From: an uncultured Psychrobacter sp. | GTDB lineage: Bacteria > Pseudomonadota > Gammaproteobacteria > Pseudomonadales > Moraxellaceae | DNA: 64,000 nt | Assembly (NCBI RefSeq): GCF_947488565.1 | Contig: NZ_CANKZC010000002.1 | Coordinates: 186,001-250,000, forward strand | Direction of reading: 5' to 3' | Part shown: positions 40,356-49,883 of the stretch, piece by piece | Numbering within the stretch: position 1 is the first letter of the stretch | Layout of the letters: each line of letters opens with the position of its first letter | Position numbers and translations under genes: made by a program | The notes under the pieces: model-generated | The model's database searches: none | What the model was told of the DNA's origin: nothing | What the model saw: only the letters and a program-made list of their open reading frames with translations

Positions 40356-41321
40356 TTAGTTTTTTGAACCTGTTGCGCCAGCGGCCTTGGGTGTACCAGA
40401 GGCAGTAACATTTAATAGCTTTTGACAAGCGTCGCTAAACGCGTTGTTTGCAGTACCTTTGCCGTAGTCCAAGCACTTTTTAGAAGTCAATATATTTTCA
40501 AGCTTGACGTCTTCTACTAAGGTCGTCGCTGGGACCCCAAGACGTGCTAAGCACTGGGTCAGTGTCTCGTCATAGTACTTAGTGATATCATTATCGTCTT
40601 TGTCCTTGGCGCTATAGCCAAAGTCAGCCGCGTTTTGATTGGGCTTTTTTAGACATTCTAGGATGTCATTTTCTTTTGCTTGCGTTAGTCCAGGTAGGAA
40701 CGAGCTACTAAACAGGCGAAAATTCGGTGAGCTACTAGTCACATCGGTGGTAGTGATGGTCTGCTCTAACGGTACAAATTCAAAAGGCCCCGCGGCGACC
40801 ATATCACTACTAGGGCGAGTGACCGCTACTTGCGTCATCACGTTATTGCGTGCGCTACTAAAGTCTTCGGCCTTACTAACACGACAAAAACCGCCTGTGC
40901 TTGAAGAGCCTGTCGTCAGCTTACTACCGCCGCTAGGATCAATGACAGTTGCTTCATTCATTCTAAAAAAGTAGTCGGCGCGCGGACGATAACAAAATAC
41001 AATTTGATCCCCGCGATTCTCTTCTGCTCCAATGTTCATAAAATAACCAAACATACCGGCTGAGCTAAGCGCTAGGTTTTTTTGAGTAACTGCTTCTGCA
41101 TTAGATGTATCCACATTGATAAGCTGCTCGATACTTTTATTATTGTTGTCTGCTGTGTTCAGTAGCAGTGCATCTGCTTGATCACTCGTTGCAAGCTTTA
41201 AGTCTGTCGTACTACTTCTTACTGCTATAACGCCTGCTAGCGTAATAAGAACTAAAAATAATAAAACCACGATCAAGGCGACACCTTGCTGATGAGTAGG
41301 CATAGACAAATGCTTTTTCAT
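40356..41321 (-). CDS. pilX: Minor pilin assembly protein PilX
   Basis: A 321-residue PilX. The leader MKKHLSMPTHQQG precedes VALIVVLLFLVLITLAGVIAVRSS, the N-terminal helix with the non-FTLIE start typical of PilX. The globular part is larger than in Pseudomonas (~195 residues) and has several Cys, including QKLLNVTAS just before a Gly/Ala tail. AAGGCG precedes the ATG. Part of the priming complex with PilV, PilW, PilE and PilY1. Confidence 0.9.
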   Translation of the reverse strand: MKKHLSMPTHQQGVALIVVLLFLVLITLAGVIAVRSSTTDLKLATSDQADALLLNTADNNNKSIEQLINVDTSNAEAVTQKNLALSSAGMFGYFMNIGAEENRGDQIVFCYRPRADYFFRMNEATVIDPSGGSKLTTGSSSTGGFCRVSKAEDFSSARNNVMTQVAVTRPSSDMVAAGPFEFVPLEQTITTTDVTSSSPNFRLFSSSFLPGLTQAKENDILECLKKPNQNAADFGYSAKDKDDNDITKYYDETLTQCLARLGVPATTLVEDVKLENILTSKKCLDYGKGTANNAFSDACQKLLNVTASGTPKAAGATGSKN

Positions 41322-41332
41322 AGTATTTCGCC

Positions 41333-42385
41333 TTATAGTGAGGGTTTCTGTCTTGCGTTTCGCAGCGCAATTTCATTTTGAAAAATAAAGCGTAAGTATT
41401 TTTTTTCTACATCGGTTGCATCTGTTTTTAGAGCGACATCATTACCCAAAACGGTAAAATTATTAGACAGCTCTGAGGTTTGGACGACGTTGTTAGAGCG
41501 TATGATGCCGCCCACTTTTACTGATATAATATCTGGTTTGTCTGTCAGATCGGTGTATTGTTTGACCGTGTAATAGCGTATGTCATCAGCCTCTTTGGTT
41601 CCGAGCAAGATATCAAAGTAATCCATGTTTTGAATGACAACAACGCCTTTGTCACCGAGGTCTTTTATCCGGTTTTTGGCGGTCAATACAGTAGCAGGCT
41701 TGTCTGCTCTACCTTGCTCTGTGTAGTCGTCCATATCTTCGGTAATGTATTTGCCAGCGTCACAATATAAAGAGAGTTGATTGGGTTTGGAGGCATCTTG
41801 AGCATTTAAATAATAACGCTCTATAATGATTTGTCCGTCAATGACTTTTTTGACTTTATTAATGTTGACTTCTCTTGGGCCTAAGGCTGCCCTACCTTCA
41901 CAGTCAAACATATCTTGCGGTGCTCTGAACTGTATCGTTAGCTGTCCGCTTGGTGTGTCTGTCGCGGTCATCGCTGACCATTGATTGCCTGAGCCTTTCG
42001 TTGTTACATCACCAGTATTGGTTAGTAATGTCAGAGGTATCTCTTTATCACCATCCAACTTTATGTTTTTTAGGTTGCCAACTTGAGTCAACACCACCCC
42101 TGCCCCAGCATTGGTATCATTGATAGTGTCTGCAAGCCCCAAGTTAGCCAGTCGTATATGCTCTTCTAGCACAGGGATGCCAAAGACGCTTGAATCAATA
42201 ATGCTTGAGCCTGCTTCTTGTAGAGTGACCGCTCTAACATTAGCAATATAGACCTGCATGACTGCTGCTGATATCAATAAACCCAATACTAAAGAGATCA
42301 TCAGCTCCACCAAGGTAAAACCTTGCTGAGTTGGCGGTAGCGGATTGGTAGGCTGTTTGGATAAATGACGGTGTATAGTAGACAT
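41333..42385 (-). CDS. pilW: Minor pilin assembly protein PilW
   Basis: A 350-residue PilW. A long leader ending TQQG precedes FTLVELMISLVLGLLISAAVMQVY. The start at 42385 (MSTIHRHL) is chosen because its ATG overlaps the pilV stop (TGATG) and GGAGG lies 7 nt upstream; the frame extends to 42409 without support. Globular domain with few Cys, ending in RLIFQNEIALRNAR-like PilW sequence. Translationally coupled to pilV. Confidence 0.9.
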   Translation of the reverse strand: MSTIHRHLSKQPTNPLPPTQQGFTLVELMISLVLGLLISAAVMQVYIANVRAVTLQEAGSSIIDSSVFGIPVLEEHIRLANLGLADTINDTNAGAGVVLTQVGNLKNIKLDGDKEIPLTLLTNTGDVTTKGSGNQWSAMTATDTPSGQLTIQFRAPQDMFDCEGRAALGPREVNINKVKKVIDGQIIIERYYLNAQDASKPNQLSLYCDAGKYITEDMDDYTEQGRADKPATVLTAKNRIKDLGDKGVVVIQNMDYFDILLGTKEADDIRYYTVKQYTDLTDKPDIISVKVGGIIRSNNVVQTSELSNNFTVLGNDVALKTDATDVEKKYLRFIFQNEIALRNARQKPSL

Positions 42386-42957
42386 CAATAAGCCTCCATA
42401 ATAAAACATGAGGCGTTAGGCTTATAAGTGCCGTTGGCATCCGTACAAGAATACTTTTCGTCATTCATAGTCGGTTTAGTCTGACTCCACGCTGCAATGA
42501 TACATTGGCGCTCATTCATATCATTGGTATCTGTACAAACTTCCATATTGAGCGCAACTTCTTTTTCACAAGCAGCGACGAGAATGATGCCAACATTATG
42601 GTTGACCATCTCATCGATACTACAGTCGTCCGTATTACAATCAGGAGCTGCAGTACTATAAGTTTTCACATCTTTACAGTAGGCGCTTATATCGTAATCG
42701 CTATTCACTTTTTTACTGCTTTTATAAACGCTATTTACCTGCTCTCTATAAATTGGGCCAGTATTTGGTAGTATACGCATACTCTCTGACAAGGATTTCA
42801 TAGTAGATATAGAGCGAGTACGCATCAGGCTCTCATCAGTCGCTTTTATAGCGCTCATTTGCATAGCACTAAAACCCAATACCGCCACAGTTAGCAGCAG
42901 CAGCGCCACCATAACCTCGATCAATCCCACACCTGCCTGAGTCGTTTGTGTCTTCAT
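42385..42957 (-). CDS. pilV: Minor pilin PilV
   Basis: A 190-residue prepilin: MKTQTTQAG leader, then VGLIEVMVALLLLTVAVLGFSAMQ, the typical PilV helix with Glu5. The domain is Cys-rich (about nine Cys: DCNTDDCS, ACEKE, VCTDT, QCIIAAW, SCTDA, SCFIME), so several disulfides are likely. Its ATG overlaps the fimT stop (TAATG) and its stop overlaps the pilW start. Confidence 0.9.
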   Translation of the reverse strand: MKTQTTQAGVGLIEVMVALLLLTVAVLGFSAMQMSAIKATDESLMRTRSISTMKSLSESMRILPNTGPIYREQVNSVYKSSKKVNSDYDISAYCKDVKTYSTAAPDCNTDDCSIDEMVNHNVGIILVAACEKEVALNMEVCTDTNDMNERQCIIAAWSQTKPTMNDEKYSCTDANGTYKPNASCFIMEAY

Positions 42958-43463
42958 TAGCAGCTCCCAACGGTGGTAATATTGATATTAGCGATACTAT
43001 TCAGATCGACTTGTCTAGGAGTTTCACTAGTAGAAGCATCATCGCAAACGGTATAGCTAACGCTGGCACCACCAGACATAACTTTATTAAACTGAAAGGT
43101 AACTTCAGTGACCGTAGTAGGAGTAATTACTTGATTGATAGTGCTTTGAGAGGCGATATTATAGGTAGACAAAACGGTACTAGTGTCGTCTTGTAAGGTG
43201 ATGGTTTTAGGCGTGCTACTGTTGTATACCACTGTGATGTTTTGCCGGCGTATGATACTTTCAGCTTTCGCTTCTTTGAGCGCACTCTCTATGGTTGAGA
43301 CAGTTGACTTTACTCGCTGATTGGCTAACTGGTTGCTGATATTGGGCGCGGCAATGCTTACAATGATCGCCAGTACAGCTATCGTTATCATCAGCTCAAT
43401 CAGGGTAAACCCTGCGCTGGTTGCTGGTCGTTGGTAAGATGAGCCGTACAAAGATGTGTTCAC
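42957..43463 (-). CDS. fimT: Minor pseudopilin FimT/FimU
   Basis: A 168-residue GspH/FimT-type pseudopilin. The leader ends TSAG, then [23 protein letters not shown], and the family segment RVKSTVSTIESALKEAKAESIIRR follows. Starts with GTG behind AGGAT (an ATG four bases earlier is out of frame and meets a stop). FimT of this type binds DNA in natural competence in some bacteria and FimU primes pilus assembly; which applies here is unclear. First gene of the minor-pilin operon. Confidence 0.9.
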   Translation of the reverse strand: MNTSLYGSSYQRPATSAGFTLIELMITIAVLAIIVSIAAPNISNQLANQRVKSTVSTIESALKEAKAESIIRRQNITVVYNSSTPKTITLQDDTSTVLSTYNIASQSTINQVITPTTVTEVTFQFNKVMSGGASVSYTVCDDASTSETPRQVDLNSIANINITTVGSC

Positions 43464-43769
43464 ATCAATATCCTATTAATAACAATCACACATAATGACA
43501 ACGACCAATTTATTTATATAAAAAATAGACACTACTTAGCCAGTTTTTTGTTTATTCTTAAACACTATTGCAATTACTGCAATATTCATTCCAGTGTGAT
43601 GGTATCAGCAGGTAATGCTTTAGAGCAGACAACCCACGTGATAAATGGCGTTGTCAATGAAGTAGTTATAAGAGTCGACATAAGAATGGACAATGTAGCA
43701 CAGATACATTTCTGTATCATTAATAATACATAAAAATATCTTTAAATATTATTTATTAACATTGTTTGT
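43464..43769. promoter_or_regulatory. Region upstream of the minor-pilin operon
   Basis: 306 AT-rich bases between comF and fimT, both on the minus strand. The operon promoter should be here. I found neither a -24/-12 match nor a good -35/-10 pair, and no terminator-like hairpin for comF. Confidence 0.45.
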
Positions 43770-44570
43770 CTAGGTGTCGTGACTGCCGTGCGCAAGTGCA
43801 TAGGCTGATATATGGTAAATATTAGAGATAGGTGTGTTTTTATCGTGGGATGTACTTGGATTTATAGGATAGGTCTGATTGTGAGAGAAGGTTTGGATAT
43901 ACAGTGTCCGAGCCAGCGCTTGTAGACTTGCTCCTGTGGTTGCCACATCATCGAATATCAATATACGTTTGACAGGAGGTAATGTCGTCAACGTAAAAGC
44001 ATCGTTTAGGTTCGTTAAGCGCTCTGCACGCGTTAGGCCTTGTTGACTAACAGTATGATCAATGCGCTGGACACCTTGCCAGATAGGTATATTCCAATGC
44101 TTGGATAAATAGGTAGATAAAATAGTTACCGGATCAAAACCGCGTTCAACTAGGCGACTGGCGGTGGTAGGCATAGGTAGGATGACGCTGTTTTGGCTAT
44201 GGCAGCCAACAGGTCTTGGGAGCTGACGCAATACATGTACCAATAAAGGCAGTTTGGTCATGTCCTCTGAATGTTTAAAAGCTCGAATGGCTTGGCGAAT
44301 TGGATAGTCGTAATAAGTAGCAGCTTGGATCGTAAGAGAAGCACCTGCGGCAATATCTACAGTAAATACCTTGGGGAGCCACACGATATAATCATGACAG
44401 CGTGCACATAAAAGGCCTTTATATAAATAACGCTGTATACAATTATGAGGCGATGGGGCTGCGCTGCTGGGTATGGAAGCTGTACTACGATAGACATGAC
44501 ATAGCTGACAGCGTAAATTTATATACTCTGCCAGCCATAGGCCGCTTTGATATGGTGCTAAGCGCTGCAT
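43770..44570 (-). CDS. comF: ComF family phosphoribosyltransferase-like protein
   Basis: A 266-residue protein of the ComF/GntX family: an N-terminal double zinc ribbon (CQLCH near residue 19, CARCH near 57) and a C-terminal phosphoribosyltransferase fold with RILIFDDVATTGASL as PRPP loop, preceded by ERLTNLNDAFTL. Family members are needed for natural transformation, probably at the cytoplasmic side of DNA uptake; the reaction is unknown. Being next to the pilus operon fits a competence role. Confidence 0.9.
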   Translation of the reverse strand: MQRLAPYQSGLWLAEYINLRCQLCHVYRSTASIPSSAAPSPHNCIQRYLYKGLLCARCHDYIVWLPKVFTVDIAAGASLTIQAATYYDYPIRQAIRAFKHSEDMTKLPLLVHVLRQLPRPVGCHSQNSVILPMPTTASRLVERGFDPVTILSTYLSKHWNIPIWQGVQRIDHTVSQQGLTRAERLTNLNDAFTLTTLPPVKRILIFDDVATTGASLQALARTLYIQTFSHNQTYPINPSTSHDKNTPISNIYHISAYALAHGSHDT

Positions 44571-44606
44571 AAGCCGTTATGACACTTATTGATAAGACTT
44601 AGCGAA

Positions 44607-46025
44607 TTATAGTCCTTTCCAGTCATTGAGTACGATCCCAACCCCGACAGCAGTATTTTTATGGTTATAGTCGATGATGGATTCACCGTAACCATGGAAT
44701 AGCTGAACATACCCATTGACGTTATTAGACAATGGATAGATATAATCGACTTGCGCTGCGCCTTTTTCTGTCTTTGGATTATAACGCAAAGTACCGCTGA
44801 CACTATGTTTGTTTGGCAAGTCATATAAGAACTTCATATCACCATAGCCCAAGAAATCTTCGATATCTGGGTTATCATCCGTATCGCCACTCTCGGTACT
44901 GACTCGCGTCCACAGTCTTGGTACAATCGCAAACTTACCCCATTCAGCACCAGCCATAAGATAGGCACGGTTCCATGAACGAGACAAATTGTCAGACTGA
45001 CCGTTTGAGTGATGCGAAGCTCCCGCCCCTAACATACGCAAGCGTCCACCAAAGGGTAAGTTTGCTGTGACAGGCTGAGTTACAAATACCTCTGGCTCAT
45101 AGTCAGTTGCTCGAAACGGACGAGAGTTGTCTTCATTGTAGACCTGCCAATGCGACTGCTGCGTATAGCCAAACCACATATCAGCGTTGGTATCGAATAA
45201 ATCCTCTGCAACCTTCGTCTTAATGGATACTTGCAATTTTAACTCAGGTACTCTTAGCTCATTGGGACTAAAAACTTCCTCATCTCGAGTCGGCGTGCTT
45301 GGATTACGGTTGGGTTTGGCATTTAAAAATAATGGCAATAAATACATAGGACGGTGTGGTCGCGCTGACCAAGTGCCGCGTTCACTGTTTTGATCCAAGT
45401 CATAGGCCAAACTCAACGGCGTATATTTTTCGATATCGCTTTGAGTCACGCCGACATCATCTAATATCTCGGCTTGTGTCTTGTCTATCGCGGCTTTATT
45501 TGTTTCATTATTAGAGGACAACTGATTGGCGATGAGTACCGTATCCGCAGCTGCTACAGTATCACCCTGCATCTTAGTCATATCTTCTGCAAGTACCACC
45601 TGCGGCTCACCCGAAATGGTACTTTTAATGGTACTTGCCAAATCTAATGGTTGCTTAGTCGTGGTATAGCTTGGCGTCTCGCCTTGCTCTGCAACTTTGT
45701 CAAAACAGGCCAGTCGTGCAGCAGCCGTACGTACTTGCGTACATTCAAAAAACAATTGTGCTTGCTGTGCGACAAAAGCGTCGTTAGACAGTTTTTGATT
45801 ATCAACGTTTGGTGTCTCTAACTGCTCAACAGTAGCTTCCTGCACGTTTATAGCTAATTCATCATTTATCTGATTGTTATCTACCGCATGCACTTGCATG
45901 GTAAAACAACTCAGTGCCACGCCAACTGCTATGCTCAAATGGGTTTTGGTTACTGTGTGCTTAGTAGCTTGAGAAACAAAAGCAAGGCCCATCATCTGAC
46001 GCTGCAAAGCTGTATGAACAAACAT
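44607..46025 (-). CDS. pldA: Outer-membrane phospholipase A (PldA/OMPLA) with N-terminal extension
   Basis: A 472-residue beta-barrel enzyme that hydrolyses phospholipids in the outer leaflet. The catalytic triad is His338, Ser340 and Asn352 in HHSNGQSDNLSRSWNR; barrel strands such as WFGYTQQSHWQVYN match OMPLA. E. coli PldA has 289 residues; the extra ~150 here are a signal peptide (to about 47), an acidic segment with C95 and RLACFD (104-109), and a linker. AAGGGA supports this start. Monocistronic. Confidence 0.93.
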   Translation of the reverse strand: MFVHTALQRQMMGLAFVSQATKHTVTKTHLSIAVGVALSCFTMQVHAVDNNQINDELAINVQEATVEQLETPNVDNQKLSNDAFVAQQAQLFFECTQVRTAAARLACFDKVAEQGETPSYTTTKQPLDLASTIKSTISGEPQVVLAEDMTKMQGDTVAAADTVLIANQLSSNNETNKAAIDKTQAEILDDVGVTQSDIEKYTPLSLAYDLDQNSERGTWSARPHRPMYLLPLFLNAKPNRNPSTPTRDEEVFSPNELRVPELKLQVSIKTKVAEDLFDTNADMWFGYTQQSHWQVYNEDNSRPFRATDYEPEVFVTQPVTANLPFGGRLRMLGAGASHHSNGQSDNLSRSWNRAYLMAGAEWGKFAIVPRLWTRVSTESGDTDDNPDIEDFLGYGDMKFLYDLPNKHSVSGTLRYNPKTEKGAAQVDYIYPLSNNVNGYVQLFHGYGESIIDYNHKNTAVGVGIVLNDWKGL

Positions 46026-46253
46026 AAGTGTCCCTTGTGTTAATTGACACGATGGTCAATAAATTATCTGCAATGACTAAAATCAAACTTGATCGGTAAA
46101 AAGCAACTACGGTATTTTATTAGTACAACTTAACTATTGTTGCTTTAGTGTAATAAATATAACTGCATTATACTAGAGTTATTTGTCTTTAGTACAATGT
46201 TAAATAACAAGAATTTGTCTCTAACAAATCTTTAAGCGTACGCTTAGTAAATA

Positions 46254-46295
46254 AAAAGAGCCAGTCACTGTGTCATAACAGTATACTGGCTCTTT
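46254..46295 (-). terminator. dsbD terminator
   Basis: AAAAGAGCCAGT and ACTGGCTCTTTT form a long stem whose loop contains a second pairing (ACTGT/ACAGT). On the minus strand it lies just past dsbD. Confidence 0.9.
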
Positions 46296-46323
46296 TATCA
46301 TGTTGACTTTTATTAATGCTGCG

Positions 46324-48495
46324 TTATTTGTTGAGTGCCGTTAAAGTCTCTTCAAACTCTGAGCGTCCAATTTCACCAACTTGCTGATTTATCAATTGTC
46401 CATCTTTGTAATACAACAATGCTGGCGGACCAAATAGTTGGTAGCGCGCCAAAATTGCCTTTGAGTCTGGAGTAGTTTCAGTGATATCAAGTCTGACCAG
46501 CTGCCAGTCTTGCATCTGCGCTGGGCGATTGTGAAACAAGTTTTTATCCATAATACGACATTCGACACACCAATCAGCCGTCACATCCACGATGATTTTG
46601 GGATTTTCGGCAATGATTGTATCTAATTGCGCAAGTGTCGTGATGTGCTCGTCGTTCGTATTACTATTACCAGCCGCTTGACCAGTCGCTGACTGTACCA
46701 TCGTTGGCGCAGCGCTTAATGATGCTAACGGATGGAGACTATCATCGTTGCCAAGTGCTGCCCCAATTATCAAGCAAGCGGCCCAAATACCAGTCACTAG
46801 ACCAAGTGCTTGGGTAAACATTCGGCCACGGCCCAGCCAGCTCCATGCCCATGTCGCTACCACCATAAACCACAACGCCCATACTAACAGCATTATAGGC
46901 GATACAAATACGCGCTCAATCAATAGCAACGCCACTGCAAATAGTAATAAAGCAAAACCTTGCTTGACCCAGTTCATCCACTCGCCAGCCTTCGGTATGA
47001 TCTTGCCTTGAGTGGCACCAATTAAAATAAGCGGCGCTGATAAACCAAAACCAAGCATAAATAAGGCGGCAAAACCAAGCAGCGGACTACCAATAGTCGA
47101 CACTGCAAGCAAAGCTCCAAATAGTGGCGCGGACACACAAGGCGATACGACCAATGCGGATAAAAACCCAGCAATGAGGCTACCTCCCGTACTACCAAGC
47201 TTACTATCACCCGCTTGACTCAAACCTTGCATCTTACTACTAATGGCTCGTGGCAAACGAATGGTAAACACACCCAGCATATATAGCGCTAATAGTACAA
47301 AAATAATAGCAAAGCTAATCAAGATAATTGGGTTTTGTAGCCAGCCAATAATGCCTAATGACTCACCAAACACCGCGATGACTGCGCCCAAGATACCATA
47401 GGCAGTAGCAACTCCAATAGCATAACTGGTGGTCAATATCACGCCTTTTTTTACTGTTGGGTTTTTCTCACGTGCAACGATATTGGCAACGATAGGCAGC
47501 ATCGGCAGCACACAGGGTGTCAGTGCTAAGCCTAAACCTGCCAAAAACAACAACCCTAAGGCCAACCAAGGATGCGAGGCAAGACCAAACGGATCAGTAT
47601 CGACTAAACTATCCTCGTTGACAGTAGAGCTGCTGGCCGTGTTGTTATTGGTCGTATTGCTATCGACCGTACCACCACCGATGACATTGGTATCTGCTCC
47701 AGAAATCGTATTGGTTGTAAGCTCGTCATCTAAAGCGCCCTCATCTAACAAGGCATAGTCAATCACCTCATCATCTGTTTCTACTTGCTGTGCTGTAGGC
47801 GTAGCATTATCCGTATCAGTTGCAGTCGCTGTGTCTGCTGTCGTGGCAGTACTCGTAGCAACTTTGACGGTAGAGTCTGTCGCCTGATCTTGAGAAGACG
47901 TACTATTGCCACTCGCTGCAGTCTGCGGGGTAGTCGCAGCGATATTGACAGTCGTATTGATCTTTTCAGGTGGGTAACACAGTCCCGCTTTGGCGCACCC
48001 TTGCCAGCCAATAACCACTGCAGCATCGTCCAGGCTTTTGCCACTTGTACTCTTTAACGTCGTGGTCGCAACCATATTGGCTTGATCAAATACGGGCACA
48101 CGACCAAAGGTTGGATCATCAATAGAAACAGCCGTCTGATTAAAAGTAAATGGCGTCGCAGTTATACCAGCAGGCAAGGTAAGCTTTATTTTATCTTTAT
48201 AGACATAGTGCTCAGGTGTGATGTCAAAGTTGATCGATAACTGCGTCCCTGTCGCGACAGGCTTACTGACACTACCCACCTGAAACGCTTGATCGACTGG
48301 CAAGAACTTTGGTTGCGCTGAGCTTTTATTACTGGTAAATAAGTCACCCAAACTGGCCGCTTGCACGGTCGTTGTGGCAGCGCCCACTCCTGTCAGTATA
48401 GTGCTACTGGCCAAAGTGAATGCCAATAGATAAGACTTTTTGACAGAACGTTTTGTATAGAAGGATGGAGGTTTTTTTGGTGTCTTAATGGACAT
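46324..48495 (-). CDS. dsbD: Thiol:disulfide interchange protein DsbD
   Basis: A 723-residue transmembrane electron conduit from cytoplasmic thioredoxin to periplasmic DsbC and other reductases. A signal peptide ends near VQA; the alpha domain carries CAKAGLC; a Thr/Ser/Asp-rich linker (~190-290) follows; about eight transmembrane segments hold the Cys of TPCVLPMLP and SPCVSAP; the gamma domain has DWCVEC. The start MSIKTP is chosen because the adjacent paralog begins identically; a frame to 48528 has no better ribosome site. The linker is longer than usual. Confidence 0.93.
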   Translation of the reverse strand: MSIKTPKKPPSFYTKRSVKKSYLLAFTLASSTILTGVGAATTTVQAASLGDLFTSNKSSAQPKFLPVDQAFQVGSVSKPVATGTQLSINFDITPEHYVYKDKIKLTLPAGITATPFTFNQTAVSIDDPTFGRVPVFDQANMVATTTLKSTSGKSLDDAAVVIGWQGCAKAGLCYPPEKINTTVNIAATTPQTAASGNSTSSQDQATDSTVKVATSTATTADTATATDTDNATPTAQQVETDDEVIDYALLDEGALDDELTTNTISGADTNVIGGGTVDSNTTNNNTASSSTVNEDSLVDTDPFGLASHPWLALGLLFLAGLGLALTPCVLPMLPIVANIVAREKNPTVKKGVILTTSYAIGVATAYGILGAVIAVFGESLGIIGWLQNPIILISFAIIFVLLALYMLGVFTIRLPRAISSKMQGLSQAGDSKLGSTGGSLIAGFLSALVVSPCVSAPLFGALLAVSTIGSPLLGFAALFMLGFGLSAPLILIGATQGKIIPKAGEWMNWVKQGFALLLFAVALLLIERVFVSPIMLLVWALWFMVVATWAWSWLGRGRMFTQALGLVTGIWAACLIIGAALGNDDSLHPLASLSAAPTMVQSATGQAAGNSNTNDEHITTLAQLDTIIAENPKIIVDVTADWCVECRIMDKNLFHNRPAQMQDWQLVRLDITETTPDSKAILARYQLFGPPALLYYKDGQLINQQVGEIGRSEFEETLTALNK

Positions 48496-48543
48496 AAAGG
48501 ACTGCCTATTGATTACTAATACTGACATCGAATCAATCGATAT

Positions 48544-49113
48544 TTACTTAGGTTTTGCTGCGATATCAACTGTGGTTTTGATTTTCTCTGGCGGATAGCA
48601 AAGTCCAGCTTTAGCGCAGCCTTGCCAACCGATCACGAGCGGTGCGTTTTTTGCCCCTTTTCCATTATTTGTCGTCAGCATCGTGGTTGCTATCATACGC
48701 TTTTGGGTAAATACGGGTACTTTACCAAAAGTTGGATCATCGATTGAGACTGGTGATTGGTTAAACGCAAACGGCGTTGCGCTCACGCCTTTTGGGAAGT
48801 TTAAAGTAAGCTGGTTTTTGTAAACGTAATGACCTGGCGTGATATCAAAGGTGATGGATAAACGCGTACCCTTGGATGTTGTATTGGTAATGCTATCAAC
48901 TTGGAAAGCTCTATCCACTGGTAAAAACTTCGACTTTGTAGCACTGTTATTACCAAACAACTCACCTAAACTTGCCGCCTGAGCAGTCATAGCAATCATT
49001 GAAGAACCCATCATCACTGAGGTGCTCATGATAGCAAGTGCAAGCACATTAGACTTTTTAGAAGTACGTTTGGATACTGCGATTGATTTTATTATTGGTG
49101 TTTTGATTGACAT
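48544..49113 (-). CDS. Free-standing DsbD alpha-domain protein
   Basis: A 189-residue periplasmic protein: signal peptide (to about residue 46, ...MTAQA), then a single DsbD N-terminal (alpha) domain: SITFDITPGHYVYKNQL, SPVSIDDPTFGKVPVF and the redox motif CAKAGLCYPPEKI. It lacks the membrane and thioredoxin-like parts. It is closely similar to the start of dsbD, which follows after 15 bp, so it is a tandem partial duplication in the same transcript. AAAGGT precedes the ATG. It may act as an extra electron shuttle; inferred only. Confidence 0.88.
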   Translation of the reverse strand: MSIKTPIIKSIAVSKRTSKKSNVLALAIMSTSVMMGSSMIAMTAQAASLGELFGNNSATKSKFLPVDRAFQVDSITNTTSKGTRLSITFDITPGHYVYKNQLTLNFPKGVSATPFAFNQSPVSIDDPTFGKVPVFTQKRMIATTMLTTNNGKGAKNAPLVIGWQGCAKAGLCYPPEKIKTTVDIAAKPK

Positions 49114-49262
49114 GAATAATTACCTTTAATTGCTGCTTTCAATAAACGAGGGCTAAAACCTAACTATTCTGGCGATGGTATTGGTATCAAACGAAAAGAC
49201 TGTCATGCTAAAAACTTTAGTATGCCAACTTATATAAGCACGGCGCTAACTTTCGTATTAAT

Positions 49263-49298
49263 AAAAAATATCAACCAATAAGGTCTTATTGGTTGATA
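49263..49298 (-). terminator. gspG terminator
   Basis: Perfect 14-bp palindrome TATCAACCAATAAG/CTTATTGGTTGATA with a 2-base centre; on the minus strand a run of six Ts follows. It lies 60 bp past gspG. Confidence 0.8.
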
Positions 49299-49358
49299 AT
49301 AGTTACGATCCAGTGATCCGTTTCTGGCCGTTATTACTGAGTACGCTAATGTCTCTAA

Positions 49359-49883
49359 TTATAGTTTTGCATAGATGTCAGCATCTTGACCTTCGCCGCC
49401 TTGTTGCCCATCTGCACCCAACGAAAACAAATCATAAGGGCGACCTTCGCTACCTGGAGAGACATACTGCAGCTCATTTTCCCAACCATCAGTTGGATAG
49501 CCACCTTTGATATAACCCCCTTCAGGATAATTCTTCGCGTCCGCAGGTGGCGTGCTCAACGCCTCTAAACCCTGCGCTGTCGTTGGATAGCGTGAGTTAT
49601 CTACCTTATACATATCAAGCGTATTAGATACGGTCGATAAGGCCGTTTCTGTCGTTTTAACCCGCGCTTTGTCGCTTTGGCCCACGACTTTTGGCACGAC
49701 CAATCCTGCCAAAATAGCCAAAATAACAATCACAACCATGATTTCAATGAGCGTAAAGCCTGACTGGCCAACGTTCACTGCTGTCCGACTATTGACGACG
49801 TTTGCGTCTTTTATATCTAAATGAGATGGTCTGCTTTTCATAAGATGCTGCTTTGCTGCTTTGGTTGGGGTTTTATCACTCAT
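49359..49883 (-). CDS. gspG: Type II secretion major pseudopilin GspG
   Basis: About 174 residues. A long leader ends NVGQSG, then FTLIEIMVVIVILAILAGLVVPKVVGQSDKARV, the signature GspG helix. The globular part has DNSRYPTTAQGLEAL and the calcium-site end SLGADGQQGGEGQDADI. The leader is unusually long (~41 residues) wherever the start is placed; 49883 (MSDKTPTKAA) is chosen over 49916 without a clear ribosome site. Probably expressed with gspF upstream. Confidence 0.93.
   Translation of the reverse strand: MSDKTPTKAAKQHLMKSRPSHLDIKDANVVNSRTAVNVGQSGFTLIEIMVVIVILAILAGLVVPKVVGQSDKARVKTTETALSTVSNTLDMYKVDNSRYPTTAQGLEALSTPPADAKNYPEGGYIKGGYPTDGWENELQYVSPGSEGRPYDLFSLGADGQQGGEGQDADIYAKL

Noticed and set aside
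49263..49298. 14-bp palindrome after gspG as an operator site
   Set aside because: The six-T run on the minus strand directly after gspG makes a terminator the simpler explanation.
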